A stretch of DNA of 64,000 nt, from assembly GCA_016584305.1 (NCBI GenBank), contig JACEEZ010019081.1, forward strand, positions 282,501 through 346,500, given 5' to 3'. Of the stretch, positions 30,542 to 45,437 are shown piece by piece (within the stretch, counting starts at the first letter, position 1; the number at the start of each line of letters is the position of its first letter). The stretch comes from Chionoecetes opilio. Lineage: Eukaryota; Arthropoda; Malacostraca; Decapoda; Majidae. The notes under the pieces are model-generated. The model saw only the letters and a list, made by a program, of their open reading frames with translations, made no database searches and was not told where the DNA came from. The translations under genes were made by a program, and so were the position numbers.

Positions 30542-32602
30542 GGGTAAATATATACATTTAATTTCGTTAACACAAGATTTTTTTGCGTGAGGTCAGGTTA
30601 AGTGAATGAGAGGTTCATGTAAAATTGTAAATTTAGCAAATATGAGCAGAATCTAAAAAAATATAAATCTGGTTAAGAAAAATTTGATGCACTAGCTATT
30701 TACACATGACTTACATCATATCATAAGAAAATGTAAGCACAACCAGTGTTTGTTTCTGTCTGATTTATATATTACATATCTATGATATCTATGAGGGCCT
30801 TACCATGGTTAAAGTTTTAGCTTGTGTAGTGGAACAAACTTAGTTCCAGACAGCATTGACATGTAGAGACTGCTTAATCACTAAAAATTTAGATGAATAA
30901 AAAGAAAATTGATGATCCTATGAACTTTATAGATCTGTGAATCACTTCCAGGAGACAGTAAGCTCATAAGCGCTTAGGAAGTTCACCCATTAGTGAATAC
31001 GGTTCCATAGATAAAGATAAGAACTGATAATCAAAGCATAAACAATATATGCTACATATCCTCTTAGCCTCCCCTAATACTCTAGGACAAAGTCAATTTG
31101 TTTGATGACTTTTGTTTATTCTAGAATTATAGCATTATGAAGTGTCGGAAAGTATATTTAGCCGCTAAGCTAACCTGTATCTTATTTATTTTGTAGTAAA
31201 GCAAAAATGTAGTCTTGAGCAGACTTTACCAACGCTTGCATGGACTACAGTCTTGGCAGTCATGGAGTGTTGTCGGCGATATCAGTCACTGACCTTGACT
31301 CTGCTAGTTATGGTGTACTATTTGTGGAGTCCTGGTTATAACTCAAGGCACCAAACTACTGTTTCTTGGGCTCCAGGAAGCAGAAGACTTATTGCATGAA
31401 AGTCTGGTCAGTCTGCACATGCATACCGTAAGGCCACATCTTGCAGGGCTTCACACACTGTATCTTGTTTATAGAATGTGCTTGGCTGCTAAGTGAACTT
31501 GAAAAGATGGTCTTCATTGAGATGGATGGATAATACAGTAAGTTAATTGTGCCACATAGTTTGAAGTATGAATTTTGGTCCAAGACAACTCTAATTGTTA
31601 GTCAATGCCTTGTCAGACGTTATTTTAATTACTTTTTCTAGCCATGTTTCCCCAACACAGAACTGGCTGGAAAACAACGGATTATATAAGAGACTTTAGT
31701 TCTTGTCAGACCTAAGAATGTTCTAGTCTGTTATTTTATCATACTGATTTATGTACAAATCTATTTTCACCTTTTGATATTAATTTTATTAAAATACTTA
31801 ACTATGTTTTTCTGTAAAAATAGGAATGCCATAAGTTATTGTACAAAATAAATTTCAAACATGTTTTTGCGTTTCAGTTCATCCTTTTTATCTAATTCAG
31901 GTTTGTCATGTGAAGAGGTACCTCAATTATCCAGAAAGCATATACCCTAAGAGGGGAAAATGGAAATTCAGTAAGTGTGCAGATGAAATATTTGTCAAAA
32001 CCATAAATAACATCATGGCAAGTGTTTACAAGGTGTCGCTGAACTTTACACTTGTCACATAAGGAAGACTGGGTTTTAAGTTTTTGTGCATTTATGGTGA
32101 ATATAATTGTTCTATGGTGAAGCACAGGCGAATTCGTATTCACCAAGGCACTAATGAAGATGGCATGATATATTGTATATAGGATATATATGTTTTTTGT
32201 CAGGCATATATTTACCTACTTTCTGGTATTGTGAGAGCAATTGAGTTATTGCAAATCCTTTCTTCTAGAATGATTTTAGGCCACAGCAATCAGCAATTTA
32301 TGATAAAAGCTGCATCAGTAGTCACTAAAACTGCAGCACGGTATATAAATAAGAGTCAGCAATAAGGTTTTGAAGAATATTTGTAGCAAGAATACCGTTC
32401 AAAATTCACTTATTCAAAATGCATTTATCTAAAATACTATAACTTACTTTATGTGAATATCTCTGAGGAGTGCTATGGATGCCTGCACCATAGCCAAGGT
32501 TATGATTAAGGTCCTGCTGCTAAGGTAGCAAACTCATAGCCACTAGGGTTTTTAGACACAATGGTGAAGAACAGAACATGAAGTGAAAAAATAAAGTGAT
32601 TC

Positions 32603-37272
<4,670 letters not shown>

Positions 37273-37482
37273 ACACGGTATTTAGTTTGGCAAGGCCACT
37301 CACGATAGCTGAGTCCTGGGGACTACTACTCCCGGCGGGCTGGTTTGCCGAGATACTTGATATCGGCAAGCATTTTATGTTGACGACTTATCATCATGCT
37401 CGGAGCTACCCAGCCCACCGGGGAAAGTGGAGTCGCTGGGACTAAACTATCGTGAGTGTCCTTGACAAACTGAATACAGTAT
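37273..37482. mobile_element. Foldback MITE, ~210 bp
   Basis: GGTATTTAGTTTGGCAAGGC and ACTCACGATAG (left) pair with CTATCGTGAGTGTCCTTGAC and AAACTGAATAC (right); inner blocks GGCGGGCTGG / CCAGCCCACC also pair. Arms are imperfect. No ORF. Confidence 0.7.
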
Positions 37483-37647
37483 AGACTAGAGGGAGGTGGG
37501 AGCAAAAACAAGTGTGTATCAATTTAAGGAAAAACTGGATAAATATAGGTAAGGAGTCAATAGTTATAGGGTAAATATTGGACCACATGATTATAGCTCA
37601 GGCCCTGTACACTACAACTAGGCAAATACAGCAGCAGCAGGACTCAC

Positions 37648-37778
37648 AGTGGGCTGCTGAGATGTGGCTGGGGTGCTGAGGGCCTGAGAAACACCCTGCT
37701 TCAGAAAAAGTTGTTTCTTCAACTGCAGATCCTCCAAGATCTTCCGCTGTGCATTGTCTGCCGTTGGGAGAGAGTCTC
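37648..37778 (-). CDS. Possible coding exon of an unidentified gene
   Basis: Minus strand, bordered by TTAAG acceptor (a TAA stop sits just before it) and CACT|GTGAGTC donor. One frame is open throughout: DSLPTADNAQRKILEDLQLK then KQLFLKQGVSQALSTPATSQ. The charged helix-like stretch followed by a Ser/Thr/Gln/Pro tail looks protein-coding in style, but I do not recognise the family and see no partner exons. It could also be a chance frame. Confidence 0.3.
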
Positions 37779-39106
37779 CTTAAGTCATATTGTAATGAAG
37801 AGATATTACTGATGAGCTCATTTGTGTGAACTCTCAACCCTCGAAGAGGAAAACACTGATAATATTAACAACAAACATCAAACATTTCCCCCAGACTTAT
37901 TCAGGATGGTGTTCTAAAAACATTATTAAATACAGTATACCATATTCCCACCTTGTGCAAATAATCAAATAATATAATAATAGAAGTGCATAATCTTTGA
38001 GTACATAAAATTTGACAAGCTTCGCGTGTGCATGGAAATGAAAACGCAACAAAATAGACCCAAGTGCATAAAAAACTTGATCTGTTGAACCTCTGAGAGG
38101 CCGGAGTGACTAGGGCCAGAGAAACTAGGGGCCAGAGTGAACAGGGCCGTTAGAACTAGGGGCCGGAGTGACTTGTTTCGAAAAACTTTGCCGTCTGCAC
38201 CACTGATAGCCACGTCCGTAGGCAGAAAGGAATATGAGAAACTGGACGCTCATTGCAAGGCAAGAAATGCTGTCTCTGCTAGCAAGTTTATCTCGGCACC
38301 CGTATCAATGGTGAAAGCCAGGTGCAATGAAGCAGCAGCACGGACGGGGAATGCCAAGAGCTTGCCAGAATGATGTATTTTGGTACTTTCAACCAGTAAT
38401 TGAGTCTGAGGTTAAAAGTACTCTTTTCCTATGTATTTTGATGTGTTAAGAATGATGGTAAAAGTACTCTTTTCCTATGTATGTCATGTGTTAAGAATGA
38501 TGGTCACATTCAAAATTGTCGGAAATGCATAATTTTGCAGTTATCCCCCCTTTATCTCTGCTTTAGGTTAGGCTACTCAACCAGGTTAGGTTAGAGAACT
38601 AGCGGGGGTCTTGGGGGGCTACCAGTTATGTCAAGTTACGTAACCAATGTCCATGTATTGTATTAAACTGCAGTTTTACCATTGTAGTTAAAGACTTAAC
38701 TAGAGATTTTTCCAGGAATAGGTAAGTAATTTCCGTAAACTTCATAGGTAACATATTTTTAGGTATTTTTGGCCTTATGAAAAGAAAAAGCACTAAAACT
38801 TGGCCAGGAAATAATAGTCAGTGTCTCAGAAATCAGGGAAGTGACGGAATTGTACGAAAACAAAGTGTGCCCCGCCCCGCCCCACCCGCCAGCCTCAGAG
38901 TTAGGGTGTCCCAAAATGCAAAAGTTTTGAAATGTTGCACGCTCGTGTGTTATTCCGGTTCTCTCATAGTAAAACAGTATTGCGTTGAAATTTTGGGCGA
39001 ATTGAGTAATATTTAGGGGTCCCGACAAAGTGAACATTTAGGTGACGTGACTCGAATTTCAGGATTTTTCTAAATTTCCACTTTTTTTCTCCCTCAGGTT
39101 ATCAAC

Positions 39107-42100
39107 ATGGCAACAAGAGCCGCTAGTAATCTTTGGCTGATCGACAAGGCTCCAATCGATGAAATCACCGGAGCCCGGCTACCATCGAAGGAGCAGGTCC
39201 TCCTCCGCTACTACCACCACCACCGGGAGATGGGGAAGACGGCGAGCGGGAGCAGGAAGGCGGTGGTGGAGGAGGTTCACCCCTTCTGGTCGCACGCCGG
39301 GATTCCGACAACTACAGTAATACACGCCGGCACGAAGCTGTCAAAGCTGGTAAAGGCGTACAATGACCTCAAGAAGAACAAGAACAAAGACAGGCCGAAA
39401 CATCGTATGGATGAGGAGATTTTCAAAGGAGACCTCCAAGAAATCTTCGACCTCGCACACTCCTCCTCTCTCCAACGGGCAGACGTGAAGGACGAGGACA
39501 AGGAGTTCCTACGGAGTCAGAGAGAAGACAGAGGGGAATCATTCATGGCTGGAATTGACCTCGTGACAGCGAAGAAGGTGGAGAAGCAGGTCGAGCGCGG
39601 AACTCGACTCAAGCGGCTCCGGGAACGTGAAGACAGCGACATTGCCAGGCTGACTGAAAGGGCGGAAATCCCAAGCCAAAGCAGTAGCAGCAGCAGCAGT
39701 CCTGTGTCGACGACGTCATCACCGGCTCGTGGATCTAGAAGCCAGAGGAAAAAACTCAAACAGTCGCCATCGATCTCCGTGAAGGATCTTAACCTCATTT
39801 CAACTTGGGATTGAGAGAAGTTGTCGGTGCGGCAAGCAACGTCAACGTTCGCAGCTACCGCTCAAGTTCTTGGAATGGACATTGGGAGTATGGCGGTCTC
39901 GAAGAGCACGGTCCATCAAGCACGAATTGCGGGGAGAGAGCAAGCCGCCGAGAAGATCGTGGAACTACGGAACCAGGAGATACCTGAGAGGTTGGTCCTG
40001 CATTGGGACGGAAAACTCCTCCCGTCCCTCTCTGGCGATACGGGGGACCGCATCGCCGTCCTCCTCACAGGGGAAGATGACGCCGAGTTCCTTCTTGGGG
40101 TCCCGGCAAGCTCGGATTCGACTGGTAGAAACGTGGCTGCAGTGGTCTTGAAGGAGGTGGACGAAGCGGGCGTCAGGGACAAGATCATCGCCTTCTGTTT
40201 CGACACCACGGCTTCGAACACTGGCATGGTGCAAGGTGCTTGCATTCGGATTGAGCAAGAACCCGGACGAAGCTTGCTTTGGTTGGCCTGCCGCCGTCAT
40301 GTCCACGAGGTGATCCTCAAGGATGTCTTCGAAGCCAGCCTCGGCTCTTCCTCTGGTCCTGACATTGGAATCTTCAAACGACTCCGTGATCGATGGTCCT
40401 TCGTGGATTCCTCGCAGAGAGACGGTGGAAACATCGGAGGACCTCGTAGAGTTCTTCGCCACCAATGACACTGCCAGCAAGCTGAAGGACGACGCATTGG
40501 CCTTCCTGAAGGAGGCTCTGATGTCGAAGAACCATCCCAGGGAGGACTATGAAGAACTTCTCCGTCTCTCCTACCTGTTCCTCGGTGGTGAAGGTCCAGC
40601 CAAACCATTCCGCCGTCCTGGAGCTCTCCATCAAGCCCGGTGGATGGCCAAGGCCATCTACTGCCTCAAGCTTCAGATGCTGAAATCCCAGCTGTCGCTG
40701 ACTGGTCGAGAGAAGGCCGGAGTGGAACGAATGGCCCTCTTCGTTGCTCTGGTGTACTGCAAGCAATGGCATGAGGCACCGATCTCTGTGAAAGCTCCGT
40801 TGAACGACGTGCTCTTCCTCGAGATCCTCAAGACATACCCTGACCAAACCGTTGCCAAGGCAGCAGAACAAGCCCTGCGACGCCATCTGTGGTACGTTTC
40901 CGAGGAAAACGCGGGACTGGCCTTCTTCGACTCAAGGATTGATGTGGAGGAGAAGAAGCAGATGGTCAAGGCAAAGACTACTCTATACTGGACTTGCTAC
41001 TTGTGCCCCGCGCCAACCCGCCCATGACCAGTGGAGGCCAGTTTTGAGATTCCTGCCATTTTAGAACATCACCCCTATTTCCCTTCCTAAGGTTTATCAA
41101 TATATATGATATACCGTTATCTTCGTAACTGTTTGTTTTATAATATTATCAAATAAAAAACAGTAAAATACACGAAAGAAATGCCATTATGAGAGAGTGA
41201 AGAAATATGCATGAACTCAATATATACTTAAACTCTTCGCCATTTAATATTTTGCAAGAAAACATTTTAGATGCTAGCGATAGAAAGAAGCGGATTTTCA
41301 TTAGCTTTCCATTGATATATTTCGTTTTCTGATAAATGAATATATATGAATACCACCATGCCTAAATTAGCGTTAACTAAAAAAATAACATCATCAATCG
41401 TATCGGCAAGTAAAAAAGTGTTCCATGAATACAGTAGACTATGGCATATCAGTATAAATGATACACTGTTATCTTCGTGAATGTTTGTTCTATAATATTA
41501 TCAAATAAAAAACTGTAAAATACACTAAGGAAATTCCATTATGAGACTCTGAAGAAATATGCATGAACTAATATTCACTTAAACTCATCGCAATTTGATA
41601 TTTTGCGTGAAGACTTTTTACATGCAACATATCAATAGAAGCGGAATTTAATTAGCTTTCCATTGCTATATTTCATTTTCTGATAAAGGAATTAGAACCA
41701 TGCATAAATTAGCGTTAACTAAATAAATAACATCATCCATCGGGTAATTATCCCGATAGATGATGTTATTTTTTTATTAACGCTAATTTATGCATGGTTA
41801 TGATTCATTTATCAGAAAACTAAATATATCAATGGAAAGCTAATGCAAATCCGCTTCTTTCTATCGCTAGCATCTAAAATGTTTTCTCGCAAAATATTAA
41901 ATGACGATGAGTTCAAGTGAATATTAAGTTCATGCATATTTCTTAACTCTCTCATAATGGCATTTCTTTTTTGCATTTTACTGTTTTTTATTTGATAATA
42001 TTATAGAACAAACATTTACGAAGATAACGGTATATCATATATACTGATAAACCATAGGAAGGGAAAAGGGAGTGATGTTCGAAAATGGCAGGAATCGCAA

Positions 42101-42542
42101 TACTGGCCTCCACTGGAAATAGCCCAAAATGAGTAGCAAGTCCAGTATAGAGTAGTCTTTGGTCAAGGCATTGGACAAGCCCGCCTCGAAGAAGGAACTC
42201 AAGCGATTGGAGGGAAAAAAGATGACGATGTCTTCCTCCCTCTCGTCCTTCGTCACTTCGAAGACACGGTCCTTCTTTCAGAAACTCAACGCGGACGAGG
42301 GCTTCCTGGCAAAGGACCCGGCATTGTGGGAGGAGGACGACCGATTCAAGGACGCTCGGAAACGGGCACTTGGCCTCCGAGTGGTCAACGATGACGCGGA
42401 GCAGGGCATCGCCCTAGTCCAGCGCTACCTGGGGTCCACGAAGTCGGCCGCACAGGAGAAGTATCTCCTCCAGTTAGTCCACCACCATCGGAAACTTGTG
42501 GGGCGGGAAAAGAAGGAGGACCTTCAAAAGAAGGCTTTCTGA
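39107..42542 (+). pseudogene. Transposon-encoded protein (putative DDE/RNase H-like transposase), broken
   Basis: A coding region of ~745 codons after discounting the insertion. The N-terminal part (39107-39814) has YYHHHREMGK, FWSHAGIPTTT, KLVKAYNDLKKNKNK and a EIFDLAHSSS segment, then a serine-rich linker. The middle has VLHWDGKLLP, AFCFDTTASNTG and LLWLACRRHVHEV, and later IFKRLRDRW, RPGALHQARWMAKAIYCL and SEENAGLAFFD. The spaced D, D and later E are what an RNase H-fold transposase would show, but this is inference. I recall relatives as anonymous multicopy proteins in arthropods and cnidarians. Breaks: an in-frame TGA at 39812-39814 (probably from CGA), a one-base frameshift near 40400-40420, and the foldback insertion at 40973-42160 with 9-bp duplication. 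Not functional as given. Confidence 0.65.
40973..42160. mobile_element. 1188-bp foldback element inserted in the transposon ORF, 9-bp target duplication
   Basis: GGTCAAGGC occurs at 40964-40972 and 42161-42169, directly outside AAAGACTACTCTATACTGGA (left) and TCCAGTATAGAGTAGTCTTT (right). Almost the whole element is two long inverted arms: ATTCCTGCCATTTT, ACATCACCCCTATTTCCC, TTATCAATATATATGATATA and TTGATAATATTA-type blocks recur in reverse. One arm carries an internal partial duplication (41390-41770). A 9-bp duplication with very long inverted repeats is seen in MULE-type and Foldback elements. No ORF. Confidence 0.9.
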
Positions 42543-42796
42543 ATGGAAACAATGAAAACTGTCTGTTTTGGTTTCCTTATAAGTTTCTTTCTAAAAATGT
42601 GGGATGTTTTTATTTTTTTTAATTTTTTTTTTAAGGTTATTAGAAAATTGTTCAGTTTGTCGCGACCCCTAAATATTCTCCGAATTTCATCTAATTTCAC
42701 AGGAACTCTTCTTATGCATGTGTGAACAGAAGTAAAACACGAGCAAGTGAAAAAAACATGTTTCATTTTTTCCCTCTATGATCTTGGGACACCCTA

Positions 42797-44297
42797 CTCC
42801 GAGTGGTCCGCTACCCCGCAATGCCGGGAGGATTGGGAACACTCCCAGAACCTAACCTCCTAACGGGAAGGCTCCGCTCCCCTCGACCCCCTGCGGGATT
42901 ATTAACCTGGTAAAATTCTAGAGTCCTTTCGCCTTTATTAGTGGGCTTTTTTCCTCCAGATCTTCACAGATCCCTTCAGATACCTCTAAAACGTAGTAAT
43001 TATAATGTGGGGAAGAGGTATAATAAAATTTAAAAAAAAAAAAAAAAAAAAAAACCCTAACCTAACCTCACTATAACCTAACCTAACCTTACCAATAACC
43101 TCCTAGCGAGACCTAAGGCCGAGAAAAAACTATAATTTTACCAGGTTAGGTTATATTGAGGTTAGGTTAGTCATTTTCTTCTTCTTTTTTACCTCTCTCC
43201 CACTCTATAATTACGTTTTAGAGGTATCTGAAGGCATCTGTGATGGTCTGGAGGAAAAAAGCCCACTAATAAGGGCGGAAAGGATTCTAGAATTTTACCA
43301 AAAAATGATATAGTCAACGTAAATGGTAACGGCGGTAGCAACCGCGCAGTTCTCGTCCATTAATACCAAAGTTGATTAATTATCAAATGTATATATTGGC
43401 CCTGGGTGCTGTAATATCAAGATCAAGAACTGGAACTGTTGCCGAAAATAGGAACTATCGCCGACGTGAAAAATTAGAACACTAGCCGACGTCGGCGAGA
43501 ATTCCTATCAGCGACAGTTCCAGGTATCAAGTAAAGTAAAGGTACCCCAAAATGATCTCACTACTGACCTCTATTATTAGCCTGGGAAGCCATGGCCCAT
43601 CTTTGTGTCTTCTAACGGCTGGGTGTTGTTTGGCAGCACGAGTAGGATATCACAAGACTTGATGATCTATGTGGGTATATTAATTGGTGCAGCAGTGGCG
43701 TTCTTCTTAGTTCTTGGTGTTGTTTAGGGCTGTTGGAATTCCAGGTTGTATCCTGGAGTCCCAGGATCCCGTGGCTACCAGGCACAGGTGTGGCAGCTGA
43801 CTCCACTTCTTCAGGAAGGCGGAAGACGGCGGGTTGTTGTGAAGGGTGGACAGTGGACTGAGGACCAGAGTTCTCAACTTCTCAATCTCAACTTCTCTGA
43901 GGTGATTGGACACGTGCAAAGAGTCTGTTTACGTCGGCCATTAGAGACGCAGATGCCAGTGATCGCTAGGATCTTGTGCTCAACTCCCTCCTCCCCGAAA
44001 CACGAGTAGTTTTCTGAAGTCACAACCACAAGAATGATTTAAGAAATTTCTGGGGCGTTTAGGACAGGAGGGACAAACTAAATATACTTCTTAAAGTTAC
44101 TTTAGGAAATATGCTGGCGATCAGCGGCATGCAAAGGACAGCTGGCCCATCAGCTGATCGGTCGTGGCGCCAACTGTCAAGGAAGCCTTCAAGCCGACAA
44201 CTACGCGCGTGGCTTTCGCGGCCAAGAATTTGTCAATAAATACTTTAAGAAAAGAAATGAAACTATTTATCATGGTGTAGATTTTCAAGCCCATCAG
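42797..44297 (+). other. Unassigned spacer with one foldback
   Basis: Contains the foldback at 42908-43300 with short CCTAACCTAACC runs and a GTCGGCG-rich hairpin at about 43430-43525 (GAACTGGAACTGTTGCC / GCGACAGTTCCAGG). Open frames on both strands at 43612-44009 have no recognisable domain. Confidence 0.5.
42908..43300. mobile_element. Foldback element, ~390 bp
   Basis: TGGTAAAATTCTAGAGTCCT, TTAGTGGGCTTTTTTCCTCC and AGATACCTCTAAAACGT (left arm) pair with ACGTTTTAGAGGTATCT, GGAGGAAAAAAGCCCACTAA and AGGATTCTAGAATTTTACCA (right arm). The centre has an A-run and CCTAACCTAACC blocks. Confidence 0.85.
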
Positions 44298-44582
44298 TCA
44301 AGCGGAGACAAGGGTATCAAGAGTTTGGAGCAGTACAGGAAACATGAGCCTATGTATTTCTTCTCTCCCTTCTTGAGCTTCTGCATTCTCCTTCATAACA
44401 GTAGACATGATTTTCTTTGCCACGGCCAGCTCTTCCTTATCCTTCTCTAGCCTTACCAGCTTGGGTTGCTCCTTCAGTCCCTTGATATTCATGCACATCT
44501 GTTTGTCAGCTGCATCACTCGCAAGCCTTTCCTCGGTCTGGCGTGTGGACCCATGCCATGAAGGACAAGAGATGGTCCAACA
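44298..44582 (-). CDS. Possible terminal coding exon of an unidentified gene
   Basis: Minus strand: a TTCGCAG acceptor opens a 94-codon frame in phase 0, ending in TGA at 44298. It contains TRQTEERLASDAADKQM, then a charged coiled-coil-like stretch RLEKDKEELAVAKKIMSTVM and EAQEGREEIHRLM. The composition looks coding, but I recognise no family and no upstream exon. Chance remains possible. Confidence 0.3.
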   Translation of the reverse strand, partial: CWTISCPSWHGSTRQTEERLASDAADKQMCMNIKGLKEQPKLVRLEKDKEELAVAKKIMSTVMKENAEAQEGREEIHRLMFPVLLQTLDTLVSA

Positions 44583-45437
44583 CTGCGAATAGTGGTAAAC
44601 AAGCGTAGGTTTAGAGAAATAAAAACATTACAAAAAAATCCTGTTATAGGCTCTCTACATGCAGTGAACCTCATCTTTGTACATTTCTGAACAGAATCAG
44701 TCAAAGTTATGGTTCAGCCTTCATAATAACTGCTTCATAGTTCTTACTTACTTTGAATTACAATATATATAATATATATATATATCTTAAACACAGGTTA
44801 CTATTGAATTACTTTTAACATCTTTTCCAGGCTTCCCAGGGCCTGCTTAATCCTGTTATCTTGATCTTGATCATTTGAATTCTTGACTACAGATGATAAG
44901 ACTTGTTCTCTTTTACCTTTGATCTATTTGTTCCCTTTGGATTGAGTTTCTTTCTTGTGCTCTAAACTTGGATGTCACACACCACTTTGTAAAGATTAAT
45001 GAGTAAAACAAGATAGATAACCTATAATCCTTTATGATGTACAAAAAAAAGAAGATATTAATAATAATAAAATAATGATAATAATAATAGCCTGTATAGA
45101 ATGATATTGAAAAAAAATTCAGAATGAAGATATCAACAATGACAATAATGATGATGAAAAATATTGTTCAACGTAAAGTGACTTGATGTACATGAAAAAC
45201 AAAAAAACTATGATGGTAACAGCAATGGAATTCACATCTGAGAACCACCACACATTTGCAAACCAATGGAATATCATCCTAAATATGTTTCAATAATTTT
45301 GATTGTCTAAATATGTTCATAATATTTGAAATATGTGTGGAAGCCTCAAGGCCTCCACGCTACATATGGATAAATTCTTCATTGTCATACTGCCAGCTTT
45401 CACTGCTTCTTCATCTCCTTATAAAACTTCTCTTATA
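44583..45437 (+). other. Unassigned spacer downstream of ZCCHC8
   Basis: AT-rich with short AT and ATA microsatellites (44760-44785, 45060-45090). The ZCCHC8 3'UTR (minus strand) must occupy its right part; I see no perfect AATAAA complement close to the stop. Confidence 0.5.

Larger units (their letters stand above)
25072..32602 (+). other. Intergenic region between HD-family gene and METTL5
   Basis: The two genes converge. The stretch holds a palindromic element (25862), a pogo-like element with transposase remnant (27234) and an inverted pair of LINE ORF1 fragments (28739-30541). A GTCAG|GTAAAG site at about 25079 could be a donor for a 3'UTR intron of the HD-family gene. From 30600 to 32600 I see only AT-rich, unassigned sequence; a minus-strand frame at 31892-32146 is weakly retroelement-like but not convincing. 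Confidence 0.65.
38902..42796 (+). mobile_element. DNA transposon with TIRs and a large broken ORF, family unassigned
   Basis: Left end TAGGGTGTCCCAA (38902-38914) and right end TTGGGACACCCTA (42784-42796) are inverted repeats, probably GGGTGTCCCAA plus a TA duplication. Subterminal blocks also mirror: ATATTTAGGGGTCCCGACAA (about 39009) against TTGTCGCGACCCCTAAATAT (about 42657), and GCTCGTGTGTTATT against AAACACGAGC. The element carries one plus-strand coding region (39107-42542) and is ~2.7 kb once the later 1188-bp insertion is discounted. The coding region is GC-richer than its surroundings. I cannot match it to a named superfamily with confidence. Confidence 0.75.

Noticed and set aside
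31892..32146. Minus-strand 84-codon frame with CDKCKVQRHLVNTCHDV
   Set aside because: Vaguely like a LINE C-terminal zinc knuckle, but the context shows no other retroelement sequence and the match is too short to support.
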